64,000 nt of DNA from Caenimonas sp. SL110 (GCF_001044395.1 NZ_JANU01000019.1:1-64000); one strand, 5' to 3'; positions 1 through 8,798 are shown, numbered from the stretch's first letter. Numbers and translations: made by a program. The notes: generated by a model not told the origin, from the letters alone.

Positions 1-906
1 CCCCAACCCCCCACCCGCCCCGCCGGCGACAAACCCATCGCATCGCCCGCCGTGCGCCACCGCGCCTGGGAACTGGGCATCGAGCTGCGATTCGTCAACG
101 GCAGTGGCCCTGCAGGCCGCATCCTGCACGAAGACCTCGATGTGTACCTCGCCTCGCGCGGCCAGCCCGCAACGGCTGCTCGCGGCAATGCGATGTATGC
201 CGAACGCCACGAGGAACAGCAGATTCCCGTCATCGGCCTGCGCCGCAAGATCGCGCAGAAGATGCAGGAGGCCAAGCGCCGCATTCCGCACTTCAGCTAT
301 GTCGAGGAAATCGACGTGACCGAACTGGAAGACCTGCGCGCCAAGCTCAACGCAAAGTACGCAGCCACGCGAGGCAAGCTCACCATGCTGCCGCTGATCG
401 CACGCGCCGTCGTGCTCGCGGTGCGCGAGTTTCCGCAGATGAATGCGCGCTTCGACGACGACGCCGGCGTGGTCACGCAATATGGCGGTGTGCACCTGGG
501 CATCGCTGCGCAGACCGAGGCGGGCCTGATGGTGCCGGTGCTGCGTCATGCCGAGTCGCACGACCTGTGGTCCACCTCGACAGAGATCGCCCGGCTCGCA
601 GAAGGCGCGCGCACCGGCAAGGCGTCGCGCGAAGAGCTGACCGGATCGACCATCACCATCACCAGCCTGGGCGCGCTGGGCGGCATCGTCACCACGCCGG
701 TCATCAACCACCCCGAGGTCGCCATCATCGGCGTCAACCGGGTGGTCGAACGGCCGATGATGCGAGGCGGCCTGGTGGTCGCGCGCAAGATGATGAACCT
801 GTCGTCGTCGTTCGATCACCGCGTGATCGACGGCCTGCACGCTGCCGAATTCGTTCAGGCGATACGCGCAACGCTCGAAGCGCCTGCGATGCTGCTGGTG
901 GAGTGA
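1..906 (+). CDS. bkdB: Branched-chain 2-oxoacid dehydrogenase E2 (dihydrolipoamide acyltransferase), 5' end missing
   Basis: The frame is open from base 1, so the N-terminal lipoyl domain lies outside the window. What remains starts in the peripheral subunit-binding domain ([13 protein letters not shown], then [13 protein letters not shown]) and continues into the acyltransferase core. The core ends with the catalytic motif DHRVIDG. It moves the acyl group from lipoamide to CoA in the 2-oxoacid dehydrogenase complex. [18 protein letters not shown] is typical of the branched-chain rather than the pyruvate enzyme (family knowledge). The E3 gene starts 4 bases after the stop, which fits a bkdA1-bkdA2-bkdB-lpd operon. 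An acetoin-dehydrogenase E2 is the less likely alternative. Confidence 0.9.
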   Translation, partial: PQPPTRPAGDKPIASPAVRHRAWELGIELRFVNGSGPAGRILHEDLDVYLASRGQPATAARGNAMYAERHEEQQIPVIGLRRKIAQKMQEAKRRIPHFSYVEEIDVTELEDLRAKLNAKYAATRGKLTMLPLIARAVVLAVREFPQMNARFDDDAGVVTQYGGVHLGIAAQTEAGLMVPVLRHAESHDLWSTSTEIARLAEGARTGKASREELTGSTITITSLGALGGIVTTPVINHPEVAIIGVNRVVERPMMRGGLVVARKMMNLSSSFDHRVIDGLHAAEFVQAIRATLEAPAMLLVE

Positions 907-910
907 ACGC

Positions 911-2317
911 ATGAAGACACTCCATACCAAACTCCTGATCATCGGCGGCGGACCCGCCGGCTATGTCGCGGGCATTCGCGCGGGTCAGCTCGGGGTCCAG
1001 ACCATCCTGGTCGAAGGCGAAGCGCTGGGCGGCACCTGCCTGAACATCGGCTGCATTCCGTCCAAGGCGCTGATCCATGCTGCCGAGGAATTCGAGAAAG
1101 CGCGCCACTGGAACGGCGGCCCATCGGCGATGGGCATACAGGTTCAGGCGCCGATGATCGACATCGCCCAAACCGTGCAGTGGAAGGACGGCATCGTCAC
1201 GCGGCTCACGGGTGGCGTTGGCGGCCTTTTGCGCAAGAACGGCGTGCAGGTGGTCAAGGGCTGGGCCAGCATCGTCGACGGCAAGACGGTCGATGTTGCG
1301 ACCAAAGAGGGCGAGCCGGTGCGCATCGAGTGCGAGCACCTGCTGCTGGCAACCGGATCGGTGCCGGTGGAACTGGCATCCATGCCGTTTGGCGGCGCGG
1401 TGATCTCATCGACCCAGGCGCTTGCGCCCGAGAAGTTGCCAAAGCGGCTCGTCGTCGTCGGCGCGGGCTACATCGGGCTGGAACTGGGCATGGCGTACCG
1501 CAAGCTGGGTGTGGAAGTCGCGGTGGTCGAAGCGACCGAGCGCATCCTGCCGACTTATGACGAGGCGTTGACGCGGCCGGTGATGGCGTCGCTCAAGCGG
1601 CTGGGCGTGGTGCTGCACCTGGGTTGCAGCGTGCAGGGTCTGCATGAGAGCGACGCGGGCACGGGCGTGCGGGTGCGCAGCGCGCATGCCGATGAATTCG
1701 CGCTGCCGGCAGATCGTGTGCTGGTGGCCGTGGGACGCAAGCCGCGCACCGAAGGCTTCGGGCTCGAATCGCTGCAGCTCGATATGTCGGGCCGCGCCGT
1801 GAAGATCGACGCGCAATGCCGCACCTCGATGCGCAACGTCTGGGCGATCGGCGATGTGGCCGGCGAGCCGATGCTCGCGCATCGCGCGATGGCGCAAGGC
1901 GAGATGGTGGCCGAAATCGTGTCGGGCAAGAACCGCCGCTTCGAGCCGGCCGCCATTGCTGCGGTGTGCTTCACCGACCCGGAAGTCGTGGTGGTCGGGC
2001 TGACGCCGGGCGAGGCGCAGAAGGCGGGCATGGATTGCATCGAGGCTTCGTTCCCGCTGTCGGCCAATGGCCGTGCGATGACGCTGGAAGCCACCGATGG
2101 TTTCGTGCGCGTGGTGGCCCGCCGCGACAACCATCTCATCGTCGGCTGGCAGGCGGTCGGCAAAGGTGTGTCGGAACTATCGACCGCGTTCTCGCAGTCG
2201 ATGGAGATGGGCGCGCGGCTGGAAGATGTTGGCGGGACGATTCATGCGCATCCGACGCTGGGCGAGGCGGTGCAGGAGGCGGCGCTGCGTGCATTGGGGC
2301 ATGCGCTGCATATCTGA
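911..2317 (+). CDS. lpdA: Dihydrolipoyl dehydrogenase (E3)
   Basis: This 468-residue flavoprotein is the usual length for E3, which reoxidises dihydrolipoamide of the E2 with NAD+. The N-terminal FAD motif is [14 protein letters not shown]. The redox disulfide motif [13 protein letters not shown] lies near residues 40-53, a second dinucleotide fold starts at [13 protein letters not shown], the FAD-closing motif is [13 protein letters not shown], and the C-terminal catalytic His-Glu pair is in [10 protein letters not shown]. It follows the E2 gene by 4 bases and is the last gene of that operon. Three repeat palindromes follow before the convergent peptidase gene. Confidence 0.95.
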   Translation: MKTLHTKLLIIGGGPAGYVAGIRAGQLGVQTILVEGEALGGTCLNIGCIPSKALIHAAEEFEKARHWNGGPSAMGIQVQAPMIDIAQTVQWKDGIVTRLTGGVGGLLRKNGVQVVKGWASIVDGKTVDVATKEGEPVRIECEHLLLATGSVPVELASMPFGGAVISSTQALAPEKLPKRLVVVGAGYIGLELGMAYRKLGVEVAVVEATERILPTYDEALTRPVMASLKRLGVVLHLGCSVQGLHESDAGTGVRVRSAHADEFALPADRVLVAVGRKPRTEGFGLESLQLDMSGRAVKIDAQCRTSMRNVWAIGDVAGEPMLAHRAMAQGEMVAEIVSGKNRRFEPAAIAAVCFTDPEVVVVGLTPGEAQKAGMDCIEASFPLSANGRAMTLEATDGFVRVVARRDNHLIVGWQAVGKGVSELSTAFSQSMEMGARLEDVGGTIHAHPTLGEAVQEAALRALGHALHI

Positions 2318-2351
2318 GGGCGGAGCGATGCGCCGAGGCCGTAGCCGCTAC

Positions 2352-2386
2352 GCGGTGGATGCCGGATCGAGTCCGGCATGACAACC
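2352..2386. repeat. REP-like palindrome, type A
   Basis: Arms ATGCCGGA and TCCGGCAT (2359-2366 and 2372-2379) enclose a 5-base loop, with conserved flanks GCGGTGG before and GACAACC after. Identical cores occur at 6594, 10519, 17262 and 23527, all outside genes. There is no T-run, so this is not a standard terminator. Confidence 0.8.
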
Positions 2387-2410
2387 AACTACCAGCTGTC
2401 ATTGCATCCT

Positions 2411-2433
2411 TAATTGGGGTCAGATTCCAATTA
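2411..2433. repeat. AATTGGGGTCAG-type element, left copy
   Basis: A 22-base sequence at 2412-2433, beginning AATTGGGGTCAG and ending CCAATTA, is itself an imperfect palindrome (AATTGG/CCAATT arms). Its exact reverse complement is at 6562-6583. Sequences of the GGGGTCAGA type are often linked to REP-associated (RAYT) transposases, but none is encoded here. Confidence 0.6.
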
Positions 2434-2446
2434 ATTTGCTGAGGCT

Positions 2447-2475
2447 GTCATTGCGGACTTGATCCGCAATCCATC
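2447..2475. repeat. REP-like palindrome, type B
   Basis: Arms ATTGCGGA and TCCGCAAT (2450-2457 and 2463-2470) enclose a 5-base loop, the same geometry as the type A palindrome. Related copies are at 8759, 10577 and 23469. It abuts the stop of the convergent peptidase gene. Confidence 0.75.
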
Positions 2476-3474
2476 TCAAAGATCGCGCACCGCTGGCAAA
2501 TGCAAGCCGCCAGCGGTGATCCCCATCGCCGCCCGTACCGCCCGCACAACCGCTATCGCAGTCACCTGCGCAGCCATCGTCCCCAGCACCATCATCCCGG
2601 GGTTCTTCCCCGCCTTGCCGGTCCCGAGCGCGAACAGCGTATCGCCGTCCGACATGGTGTGAACCGGGTTGATGCTGCGCGCGAGCCCGTCGTGGGCCAT
2701 CGTGGCCAGGCGCGAGGCTTGTACCTTGCTGATGACGGCATCGGTCGCGATCACACCGATGGTCGTGTTCGAGCCGGCAATCAATGGCTTGGGCGACTCG
2801 CCACGAAGCAGGGCCCGCCGCGTGTCGAGCAATGACTTGCCGTCCGCCGTGCGTGCGCCCGCAACCACTTGCGCGGTATCAGGATCAATCACGTCGCCCA
2901 AGGCATTGCACGCGATCAGCGCGGCCACGGTCACGCCATTGACGGTGAGCGAAGCCGTCCCGATGCCGCCCTTCATGGCGCGGTCGATGCCGAAGATCTT
3001 GCCCACTGCCGCGCCCGTGCCTGCGCCGACGTTGCCTTCGGCCGGAGCTGATGTGGATGCCGCCTCGCAAGCCGCATAACCCGCCGCCGCATCGGGCCGT
3101 ATCGACGAATCGCCCACCAACAGGTCGAACAGCACTGCAGCAGGCACCAGCGGCAGACGCGCGGGGCCGATGGCGTAGCCCACGCCTTGCTCTTCGAGCC
3201 ATTTCACTGCGCCGCTGGCTGCATCGAGCCCCCATGCGCTGCCGCCGGCCAGCACGATGGCGTGAATCGTTTCCACGAGATTGGTCGGTGCGAGCAGGTC
3301 CGTCTCGCGCGTGCCGGGCGCCGCGCCGCGTACATCGACACCTGCGACTGCGCCGTCCCTGGCAATGATCACGGTGCAACCGGTGGGCCGACGTGTCTCT
3401 GTGAAATGGCCGACCTCGATGCCGGCGACATCGGTGATCGAACCCGCGAACGGGGTGACGGCTGGGCTGGACAT
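2476..3474 (-). CDS. P1-family (DmpA/S58-type) peptidase
   Basis: The protein is a 332-residue member of the DmpA-like Ntn-fold aminopeptidase family, which self-cleaves into two chains. Visible features are an N-terminal ITDVAGIEVGHFTE segment typical of P1 peptidases, GGSAWGLDAASG, NVGAGTGAAVGK and KGGIGTASL; the last region carries the predicted cleavage and nucleophile site in this family. The frame stays open upstream to 3615, but that part is not P1-like, so the ATG at 3474 is chosen; no strong ribosome site is visible. There is no signal peptide. The substrate is unknown. Confidence 0.85.
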   Translation of the reverse strand: MSSPAVTPFAGSITDVAGIEVGHFTETRRPTGCTVIIARDGAVAGVDVRGAAPGTRETDLLAPTNLVETIHAIVLAGGSAWGLDAASGAVKWLEEQGVGYAIGPARLPLVPAAVLFDLLVGDSSIRPDAAAGYAACEAASTSAPAEGNVGAGTGAAVGKIFGIDRAMKGGIGTASLTVNGVTVAALIACNALGDVIDPDTAQVVAGARTADGKSLLDTRRALLRGESPKPLIAGSNTTIGVIATDAVISKVQASRLATMAHDGLARSINPVHTMSDGDTLFALGTGKAGKNPGMMVLGTMAAQVTAIAVVRAVRAAMGITAGGLHLPAVRDL

Positions 3475-3571
3475 GAGCGCAATGGTAGCTGCGGCAGGAC
3501 AGGTCCTACAGTTTTCCGTGCCCTTTGCCTGACATGGCGCTGCTGACCTTGTTCCTACAGTAAGGGGTGTC

Positions 3572-3597
3572 TCGACAGCGCCGCTGTCGATTTTTTT
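3572..3597 (+). terminator. Strong rho-independent terminator with no upstream plus-strand gene
   Basis: The perfect 8-bp stem TCGACAGC/GCTGTCGA (3572-3579 and 3583-3590) has a 3-base loop and is followed by seven T residues. It ends 33 bases before the DUF883 ORF, and no plus-strand ORF precedes it. It may end a small RNA or act as an attenuator. TCCTACAGT occurs twice just upstream (3504 and 3553). Confidence 0.75.
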
Positions 3598-3630
3598 AGC
3601 CAACACCCACGCCACTCAAAGGGAACTTCC

Positions 3631-3897
3631 ATGAACACAGAGACCGCAGACAACATGACCACGTCCATGAACGGATCGAGCACCGCTGCCGCCGAGGGCA
3701 AGGTCCATCGCGTCGCGCAAAAGGCCCATGAGACGGTGGATCGCCTCGAGCGCACGCTCGACACCGGCAGCGAGAAGGTCATCGACTGGCATTCGGAGTA
3801 CAGCGAAGCCGCACGTGCGCAGGTGCGCTCCAACCCGCTGGCCGTGGTGGCTGGCGCCTTTGCGTTAGGCTACCTGCTCGCCAAGGTCACGCGCTAA
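3631..3897 (+). CDS. DUF883 (ElaB/YqjD-type) small membrane-anchored protein
   Basis: This 88-residue protein has a polar, helix-prone N-terminal part containing Lys, Glu and Arg. A short C-terminal hydrophobic anchor follows (PLAVVAGAFALGYLLAKV), the architecture of DUF883 proteins. In E. coli such proteins sit in the inner membrane and bind ribosomes in stationary phase (family knowledge). A ribosome site, AAGGGAAC, precedes the ATG. A second DUF883 protein is at 34927-35238. The terminator hairpin 33 bases upstream suggests leader control or a separate small transcript. Confidence 0.75.
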   Translation: MNTETADNMTTSMNGSSTAAAEGKVHRVAQKAHETVDRLERTLDTGSEKVIDWHSEYSEAARAQVRSNPLAVVAGAFALGYLLAKVTR

Positions 3898-3908
3898 GCC
3901 AGTGGCCT

Positions 3909-3934
3909 ATCGATCGACTGACCGGTTGATCGAT
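3909..3934. other. Inverted repeat between convergent genes
   Basis: Arms ATCGATC (3909-3915) and GATCGAT (3928-3934) are separated by 12 bases, between the ends of the DUF883 and MFS genes. Without a T-run, terminator function is doubtful. Confidence 0.3.
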
Positions 3935-3938
3935 TGAG

Positions 3939-5135
3939 CTATCGGGACACCGCAGGCGACTGCGGTGGTCCGCCGCGCCGCTTGTGGCTGTCGAACGCGA
4001 GCGTTCCCAGCGCCAGCAGCGCGAATGGCACGCCGACCCAGGCCAGCCTGGCGAACCCGGTCTGCGCGACCATCGCGCCACTGAAGACCGCACCCAGAGC
4101 CGTCCCCACATAAAGCATCGAACCATTGAGGCTCATGAGGATGGGCGCCTGTTGCGGTGAATGTGTCGCCAGCAACACCTGTTGCGGTGACATCATGCCG
4201 AACCCGGACACGCCCCACACCATCAGCACCAGCACGGTGAGCAAGGGGTGGCCTTTGGTGAGGGGCACCATCACCATCATCAGTGCCAGCACCGACAGTT
4301 GCACCCGCAGTGTCCGCACAGGCCCGAAGCGGTCTCCGGCCCAGCCTCCGACAATGGTGCCGACAACGCCGGACAACCCGAACATCACCAGCGTGCCTGA
4401 GAGCTGCGCCGGCGTCAGCGGATTCAAGGCCAGCAGCACCGGGCCGATGTACGAGAAAACGCTGAAGATCGCAATGAAGTAGAGCAGCGTGCGCGTCCAT
4501 ACACGCAGCACCGGCCACTGACGCCCCACGCTAGCCATGCCGTTGAAGCTGGCGCCTGGCGATGCAATCTGCGAGGGCAGCAACACGGCCAGCACCACCG
4601 CCATCGACAGCGCGCCGCCCGCTACGAGCCACACCGGCACGTGCCACCCAAAGCGCAGCCCCAGCCACGCGCCCAACGGCACGCCGATGGCGTAGCTCAG
4701 GCTCATGCCGAGAAACGTCAGCGATAGCGCACGTCCCCTGCGTTCGGGAGCAACCAGCGACACCGCCACTCCCGCAGCCATCGCGGTGAAAGATGAGCCG
4801 ACACCCATCAGCACACGGCCCGTGATCAGCACGGCGTACGACGTTGCGCAGGCGGTCACGACGGCTCCCAGCCCGAAGATGCCCAGCGACAGGAGCAGGG
4901 CGTGCTTGCGGGGCCAGCGGCCCGTCGCGATGAGGATCGCAGGCCCGATGAAAGCAGAGGTCAGCGCATAGGCTGTCATGACCTGGCCGGCAGCGGCCAC
5001 GCTCACATCCAGCGACGTCGCGATGGGCTGCAGGATGCCCGAGAGCACGAATGCCCCGGTGCCGATCACCAGGTTCGCCAGGGCAAAGAGATAAAGAATC
5101 GCCGGCATGGCCGGCTTGACAGAAATCGCCGGCAT
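3939..5135 (-). CDS. MFS transporter (AraJ/PbuE-like drug or metabolite efflux family)
   Basis: The 398-residue protein has about 12 hydrophobic segments and the usual MFS loop after TM2 (GRWPRKHALLLSLG). The substrate cannot be read from the sequence; DHA1-type efflux is likely. Two ATG codons are possible (5135 and 5108); the second removes only nine residues and neither has a clear ribosome site. The gene starts 9 bases after the stop of the glycerophosphodiesterase, so the two are probably co-transcribed. The C-terminus (HKRRGGPPQSPAVSR) is cytoplasmic and basic. Confidence 0.85.
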   Translation of the reverse strand: MPAISVKPAMPAILYLFALANLVIGTGAFVLSGILQPIATSLDVSVAAAGQVMTAYALTSAFIGPAILIATGRWPRKHALLLSLGIFGLGAVVTACATSYAVLITGRVLMGVGSSFTAMAAGVAVSLVAPERRGRALSLTFLGMSLSYAIGVPLGAWLGLRFGWHVPVWLVAGGALSMAVVLAVLLPSQIASPGASFNGMASVGRQWPVLRVWTRTLLYFIAIFSVFSYIGPVLLALNPLTPAQLSGTLVMFGLSGVVGTIVGGWAGDRFGPVRTLRVQLSVLALMMVMVPLTKGHPLLTVLVLMVWGVSGFGMMSPQQVLLATHSPQQAPILMSLNGSMLYVGTALGAVFSGAMVAQTGFARLAWVGVPFALLALGTLAFDSHKRRGGPPQSPAVSR

Positions 5136-5144
5136 GGGGCCGGC

Positions 5145-6107
5145 TCAGCGCATGCTCACCGGCCGTGGCAGCGGCATGCTGCGGGCCTGCATGACGGCGC
5201 GCAGCCGGTCGGGGTAGTCGGTGATGATTCCGTCGACGCCCCAGGAGATGAATCGCTCCATGTCGGCGGGCGTGTTGACCGTCCAGGGAATCACCTTCAG
5301 GCCCAGCCCTTGTGCCTCTTTCACGAGTGGCTCGGTCAGCGCGCCGCCGTTCGGTGACCACACAGCGCCGCCGGCGGCCTTGACCATGCGGGGCGGCGTG
5401 CCGTGCTCGGCGATCCTGAAATTCGCGGTCCATGCGCCGTCGCGGACGTTGTCGGTGTTGGCGGTCTGGATGGTCAGGTAAACGGTGGGCATGGCAGGTT
5501 CCAGCTTCTGCACCAGTTGCAGCGTGCGCCAGTCAAAGCTCTGGATCGTCACGCGGCGGGCCATGCCTGCGTCGTTGACGACCTTGAGCAGCGCGCGCGT
5601 CATCACTTCGGCACTGACGGTGTCGTCGGGCTGGGTGGGATTGATCTTGGTTTCGATGTTGAAGCGGACATCGTTGGCGCCGAGCGATTTCACCCGGTCG
5701 AAGAGCGCTTGCAATGTCGGAATGCGGGTGCCGTCGCGTGGCTGCTGCGTGCTGAATGTCTTTGCGTAGGGCGAATCGGGCTTGATGCGGCCTACGTCGT
5801 AGGTCTGCAGCTGCGCCAGCGTGAGGCTCTTGACGAGCGGCCCCCGCGCTCCGTCGAGCCACTCGCCCTTCGCGTCGCGTGCGATCAGTGGATTGAGGTA
5901 GGGGTCATGCGAAATGACCACGACCCCGTCGGCTGTGACACCGACATCAAGCTCCAGCGTATCGACGCCGAGCTCGAGCGCGCGTTCGAAGGCGGGCAGG
6001 GTGTTCTCCGGTGCGAGTCCGCGCGTGCCGCGATGGCTCTGCAGGTCGAAGGCGAAGGCAGGCGCTGCGAGGACGAGCGCGATCAGGAATCTGGCAGTGG
6101 TGTGCAT
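5145..6107 (-). CDS. glpQ: Periplasmic glycerophosphodiester phosphodiesterase
   Basis: The protein releases glycerol-3-phosphate from glycerophosphodiesters. It is 320 residues from the ATG at 6107, which starts a clean signal peptide (MHTTARFLIALVLAAPAFA). The family motifs SHRGTRGLAPENT and ELDVGVTADGVVVISHD supply the catalytic His pair and the metal-binding Glu and Asp. The C-terminal part has the TIM-barrel endings VIPWTVN and GVDGIITDYPDRL. The frame runs upstream to 6215, but that would bury the signal sequence. The MFS gene follows in the same direction. Confidence 0.9.
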   Translation of the reverse strand: MHTTARFLIALVLAAPAFAFDLQSHRGTRGLAPENTLPAFERALELGVDTLELDVGVTADGVVVISHDPYLNPLIARDAKGEWLDGARGPLVKSLTLAQLQTYDVGRIKPDSPYAKTFSTQQPRDGTRIPTLQALFDRVKSLGANDVRFNIETKINPTQPDDTVSAEVMTRALLKVVNDAGMARRVTIQSFDWRTLQLVQKLEPAMPTVYLTIQTANTDNVRDGAWTANFRIAEHGTPPRMVKAAGGAVWSPNGGALTEPLVKEAQGLGLKVIPWTVNTPADMERFISWGVDGIITDYPDRLRAVMQARSMPLPRPVSMR

Positions 6108-6136
6108 CCCCGCATTCTGCCTAGGAGTCGTGACTG

Positions 6137-6165
6137 TTGCAGGCAGCGCAGCGACTGTATATAAG
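6137..6165 (+). promoter_or_regulatory. Candidate sigma-70 promoter of the DOPA-dioxygenase-like gene
   Basis: TTGCAG (6137-6142), a 17-base spacer and TATAAG (6160-6165) lie about 50 bases before the ATG at 6214, in the divergent gap to glpQ. The -10 match is good and the -35 match is partial. Confidence 0.45.
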
Positions 6166-6213
6166 ACGGTGGACGAACACAGCCGCAGCCACGACTCACA
6201 GGGGTAATCATCC

Positions 6214-6564
6214 ATGGCCCGCTATCCGCAGAATCTCACACCCGCGTACCACGCGCACATCTATTACGACGCGCAAACGCTTGAGCAGGCCAGGGCATTG
6301 AGGAAGTCTGCCGGCGAGCAATTCAATGTGCAGCTGGGTCGCGTGCACGAAATGGAAGTCGGCCCCCATCCCCGATGGAGCAGCCAGATCGCATTCGACG
6401 CGTCGCAGTTCGAGCGGCTGGTGCCGTGGCTGGATGCAAACCGGCACGGGCTCGACATCCTGGTGCATGGTCTATCAGGCAATGATCTTGAAGACCACAC
6501 CACGCATGCTTATTGGCTGGGCAATGAGTGGCCGTTGAAACTGGAGATGTTCCGCGAAAAATAA
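6214..6564 (+). CDS. DOPA 4,5-dioxygenase family protein
   Basis: This 116-residue protein has the short alpha-beta fold of the DOPA_dioxygen family, related to extradiol catechol-cleaving enzymes of fungi and plants. The conserved histidines are visible in AYHAHIYYD, in the HPRWSSQIAF segment, and in LVHGLSGNDLEDHTTHA. The physiological substrate in bacteria is unknown. The upstream CAGGGG may serve as ribosome site. The gene stands alone, divergent from glpQ, and is followed by repeat elements. Confidence 0.8.
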   Translation: MARYPQNLTPAYHAHIYYDAQTLEQARALRKSAGEQFNVQLGRVHEMEVGPHPRWSSQIAFDASQFERLVPWLDANRHGLDILVHGLSGNDLEDHTTHAYWLGNEWPLKLEMFREK

Positions 6565-6583
6565 TTGGAATCTGACCCCAATT
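6562..6583. repeat. AATTGGGGTCAG-type element, right copy (inverted)
   Basis: This is the exact 22-base reverse complement of the copy at 2412-2433. The pair brackets about 4.1 kb carrying the peptidase, DUF883, MFS, glpQ and DOPA-dioxygenase-like genes. Confidence 0.6.
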
Positions 6584-6590
6584 GTTTTGA

Positions 6591-6620
6591 TGGATGCCGG
6601 ATCGAGTCCGGCATGACAAC
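6591..6620. repeat. REP-like palindrome, type A
   Basis: The core arms are at 6594-6601 and 6607-6614, identical to the other type A copies. It sits between two convergent genes. Confidence 0.75.
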
Positions 6621-6626
6621 CATGGG

Positions 6627-7364
6627 TCAGTCGTTCAACGACGACAGGAACTGCTTGAGCTCCGGCGTCTGCGGCTCACCAAAAATCTGCTGCGGCGGTC
6701 CCATCTCATGGACGCGGCCCTGGTGCATGAAGATCACGCGGTCGCTCACCTTGCGCGCAAAGCTCATCTCGTGCGTCACCATCAGCAGCGTCATGCCTTC
6801 ATCGGCCAAGGTCTCGACCACGCGCAGCACTTCACCCACCAACTCGGGATCGAGCGCGCTGGTGATCTCGTCGCACAGCAGCACTGCCGGCTCCATCGCC
6901 AGGGCGCGCGCGATCGCAACACGCTGCTGCTGACCACCCGACAGCTCATGCGGCATCGCATCGAACTTCTCGGCCAGGCCCACGCGCTCCAGCAGCTTGC
7001 GCGCCAGTTCGGCAGCGCCCGCACTGTCCTTTTTCTTGACGAGCGTGGGGGCCAGCATGATGTTCTTGCCCACTGTCAGATGCGGGAACAGGTTGAAGCT
7101 CTGGAAGATCATGCCCACGTGCTGGCGCAGTTCGCGCATGGCCGCAGCACTCTCGTGCAGCAGCGGTTTGCCGTCGACCGTGAGCGCGCCGTCCTGGAAG
7201 ACTTCGAGCCCATTGATGCAGCGCAGCAGCGTGCTTTTGCCAGACCCGCTCTTGCCGATGATGGCGATGACCTCGCCGCTCTTGACCGTGAGGTCGATGC
7301 CCTTGAGCACTTCATTGGCGCCAAACGATTTGCGCAGCGCCGTGATTTCAACAACGTTCTTCAT
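6627..7364 (-). CDS. Polar amino acid ABC transporter, ATP-binding protein
   Basis: This is a 245-residue GlnQ/HisP-type ATPase. It has Walker A GKSGSGKST, the Q-loop MIFQSFNLFPH, signature LSGGQQQRVAIARAL, Walker B LLCDEITSALDPE and the switch His in VTHEMSFA. The ATG at 7364 begins MKNVVEI; the frame extends upstream but only into the permease gene. It lies 5 bases after the first permease gene and is last in an operon of GntR regulator, binding protein, two permeases and ATPase. This is the usual make-up of polar amino-acid importers. Confidence 0.93.
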   Translation of the reverse strand: MKNVVEITALRKSFGANEVLKGIDLTVKSGEVIAIIGKSGSGKSTLLRCINGLEVFQDGALTVDGKPLLHESAAAMRELRQHVGMIFQSFNLFPHLTVGKNIMLAPTLVKKKDSAGAAELARKLLERVGLAEKFDAMPHELSGGQQQRVAIARALAMEPAVLLCDEITSALDPELVGEVLRVVETLADEGMTLLMVTHEMSFARKVSDRVIFMHQGRVHEMGPPQQIFGEPQTPELKQFLSSLND

Positions 7365-7369
7365 GATGT

Positions 7370-8020
7370 TCAGGACCTCACCTGGTAGCGGCGCTCCAGC
7401 GTCTTGGCGTAGAAGCTGATCGGATAGCAAAGTGCGAAGTACAGCAGCGCCACGCAGCTGTAGACAAGAAATGGCTTGAAGGTGGCATTGCTGATCATCG
7501 AGCCGGCCTTGGTGAGCTCGACGAAGCCGATCACCGATGCGAGCGCCGTGCCCTTGATCACCTGTACCAGGAAGCCCACCGTCGGCGGGATGGCGATGCG
7601 CGTGGCCTGCGGCAACACGACAAAACGCAGTTGTTCGCCAAAGTTGAGCGCCAGGCTTTGCGCGGCTTCCCACTGGCCCTTTGGAATACTCGCCACGCAG
7701 CCGCGCCAGATTTCAGTGAGGAAGGCGCTGGTGTAGAGCGTGAGTGCGATCGCTGCCGCAACCCACGGCGATGTATTGATGCCCAACAGCGCGATGCCGA
7801 AGTACGCGAGGAACAGTTGCATCAGCAGCGGCGTGCCCTGAAAGAGCTGAACGTAGCCACCCACCAGGCGATGCGCCCAGACCGATGGCGTGAGCCGCAC
7901 GATGAGCAGTGCCATGCCGACGATGCCGCCGCCGATGAACGCAATCAGCGAGAGCGCGACGGTCCAGCGACCGGCCTGCAGCAGGTTGCGAAAGATGTCC
8001 CAGACGGTAAATTCAACCAT
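7370..8020 (-). CDS. Polar amino acid ABC transporter, permease 1
   Basis: This 216-residue HisM/GlnP-family inner-membrane protein has five or so hydrophobic segments. The EAA-type loop that contacts the ATPase is visible as GQWEAAQSLALNFGEQLRFVVLPQA. FQGTPLLMQLFLAYFG is a typical family segment near the middle. It starts 10 bases after the other permease gene and the two should form a heterodimer. Confidence 0.92.
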   Translation of the reverse strand: MVEFTVWDIFRNLLQAGRWTVALSLIAFIGGGIVGMALLIVRLTPSVWAHRLVGGYVQLFQGTPLLMQLFLAYFGIALLGINTSPWVAAAIALTLYTSAFLTEIWRGCVASIPKGQWEAAQSLALNFGEQLRFVVLPQATRIAIPPTVGFLVQVIKGTALASVIGFVELTKAGSMISNATFKPFLVYSCVALLYFALCYPISFYAKTLERRYQVRS

Positions 8021-8030
8021 GGCGCTGTCC

Positions 8031-8708
8031 CTACCTTGCGCCGGTGGACCGGCCGAACAGGAAGCGGGGTCCGAGCCAGTTCAGCAGCTTGCGCACCCCG
8101 ACCGAGAGCGCGAGATAGATGCCGGTGGCGATGATGAACGCCTCGAACGAGCGGAAGTTGCGGCTCTGGATCAGGTTGGCTGCGTAGCTCAGTTCTTCGG
8201 TGGAGATCTGGCCGCAGACGGCAGAGCCCAGCATCACGATGATGATCTGGCTCACCAGGGCCGGCCACACCTTGCCGAGCGCGGGAGGCAGCACCACGCG
8301 GATGAAGATCTGTGCGCGGTTCAGCGCCAGGCTGAGGGCCGCTTCGACCTGGCCGCGCGGCGTTGCTTCGACCCCGGCGCGAATGATCTCGCAGGCGTAT
8401 GCGCCCAGGTTCACCACCATCGCGATGATCGAAGCCGTCTCCGGCGAGAGCTTCACGCCCGCTGCCGGCAGGCCGAAGAAAACGAAGAACAACTGCACGA
8501 TGAAGGGCGTGTTGCGGATCAGCTCCACATACACACCCACCACACCACGCAGCCACGCGCCGCCATAGGTGCGCGCCCATGCGCAGCCGATACCCACCGC
8601 CACGCCGATCACCGCCGAGATGAAGGTCAGGCCCAACGTCCACCCCACGCCCTTGAGCAGCATGGGCCACTCGGCGAGGATGGAGAGGAAGTCGAAGGTG
8701 ACGCGCAT
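8031..8708 (-). CDS. Polar amino acid ABC transporter, permease 2
   Basis: This is a 225-residue HisQ/GlnP-family permease. RNTPFIVQLFFVFFGLP and the EAA loop GQVEAALSLALNRAQIFIRV are the family hallmarks. It precedes permease 1 by 10 bases. An 87-base gap to the binding-protein gene holds a GC-rich hairpin and a repeat, so transcription or mRNA stability may step down between the abundant binding protein and the membrane parts. Confidence 0.92.
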   Translation of the reverse strand: MRVTFDFLSILAEWPMLLKGVGWTLGLTFISAVIGVAVGIGCAWARTYGGAWLRGVVGVYVELIRNTPFIVQLFFVFFGLPAAGVKLSPETASIIAMVVNLGAYACEIIRAGVEATPRGQVEAALSLALNRAQIFIRVVLPPALGKVWPALVSQIIIVMLGSAVCGQISTEELSYAANLIQSRNFRSFEAFIIATGIYLALSVGVRKLLNWLGPRFLFGRSTGAR

Positions 8709-8724
8709 GATGTTCTTTGTGTTT

Positions 8725-8782
8725 CCCGGCTGTCACGCCGGGCCTCTTGAATACCTGGATTGCGGGTCAAGCCCGCTATGAC
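8725..8782. repeat. Palindrome and diverged type B REP inside the ABC operon
   Basis: CCCGGC/GCCGGG arms (8725-8730 and 8737-8742) are followed by a diverged type B palindrome (8759-8779; arms ATTGCGGG/CCCGCTAT). Both lie between the binding-protein and permease genes, a classical place for REP elements that protect the upstream mRNA. Confidence 0.55.
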
Positions 8783-8798
8783 AGCCTCTTGTGGCCTG

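Noticed and set aside
2352..2379. Terminator for lpdA
   Set aside because: The palindrome has no T-run and the same core appears at unrelated places.
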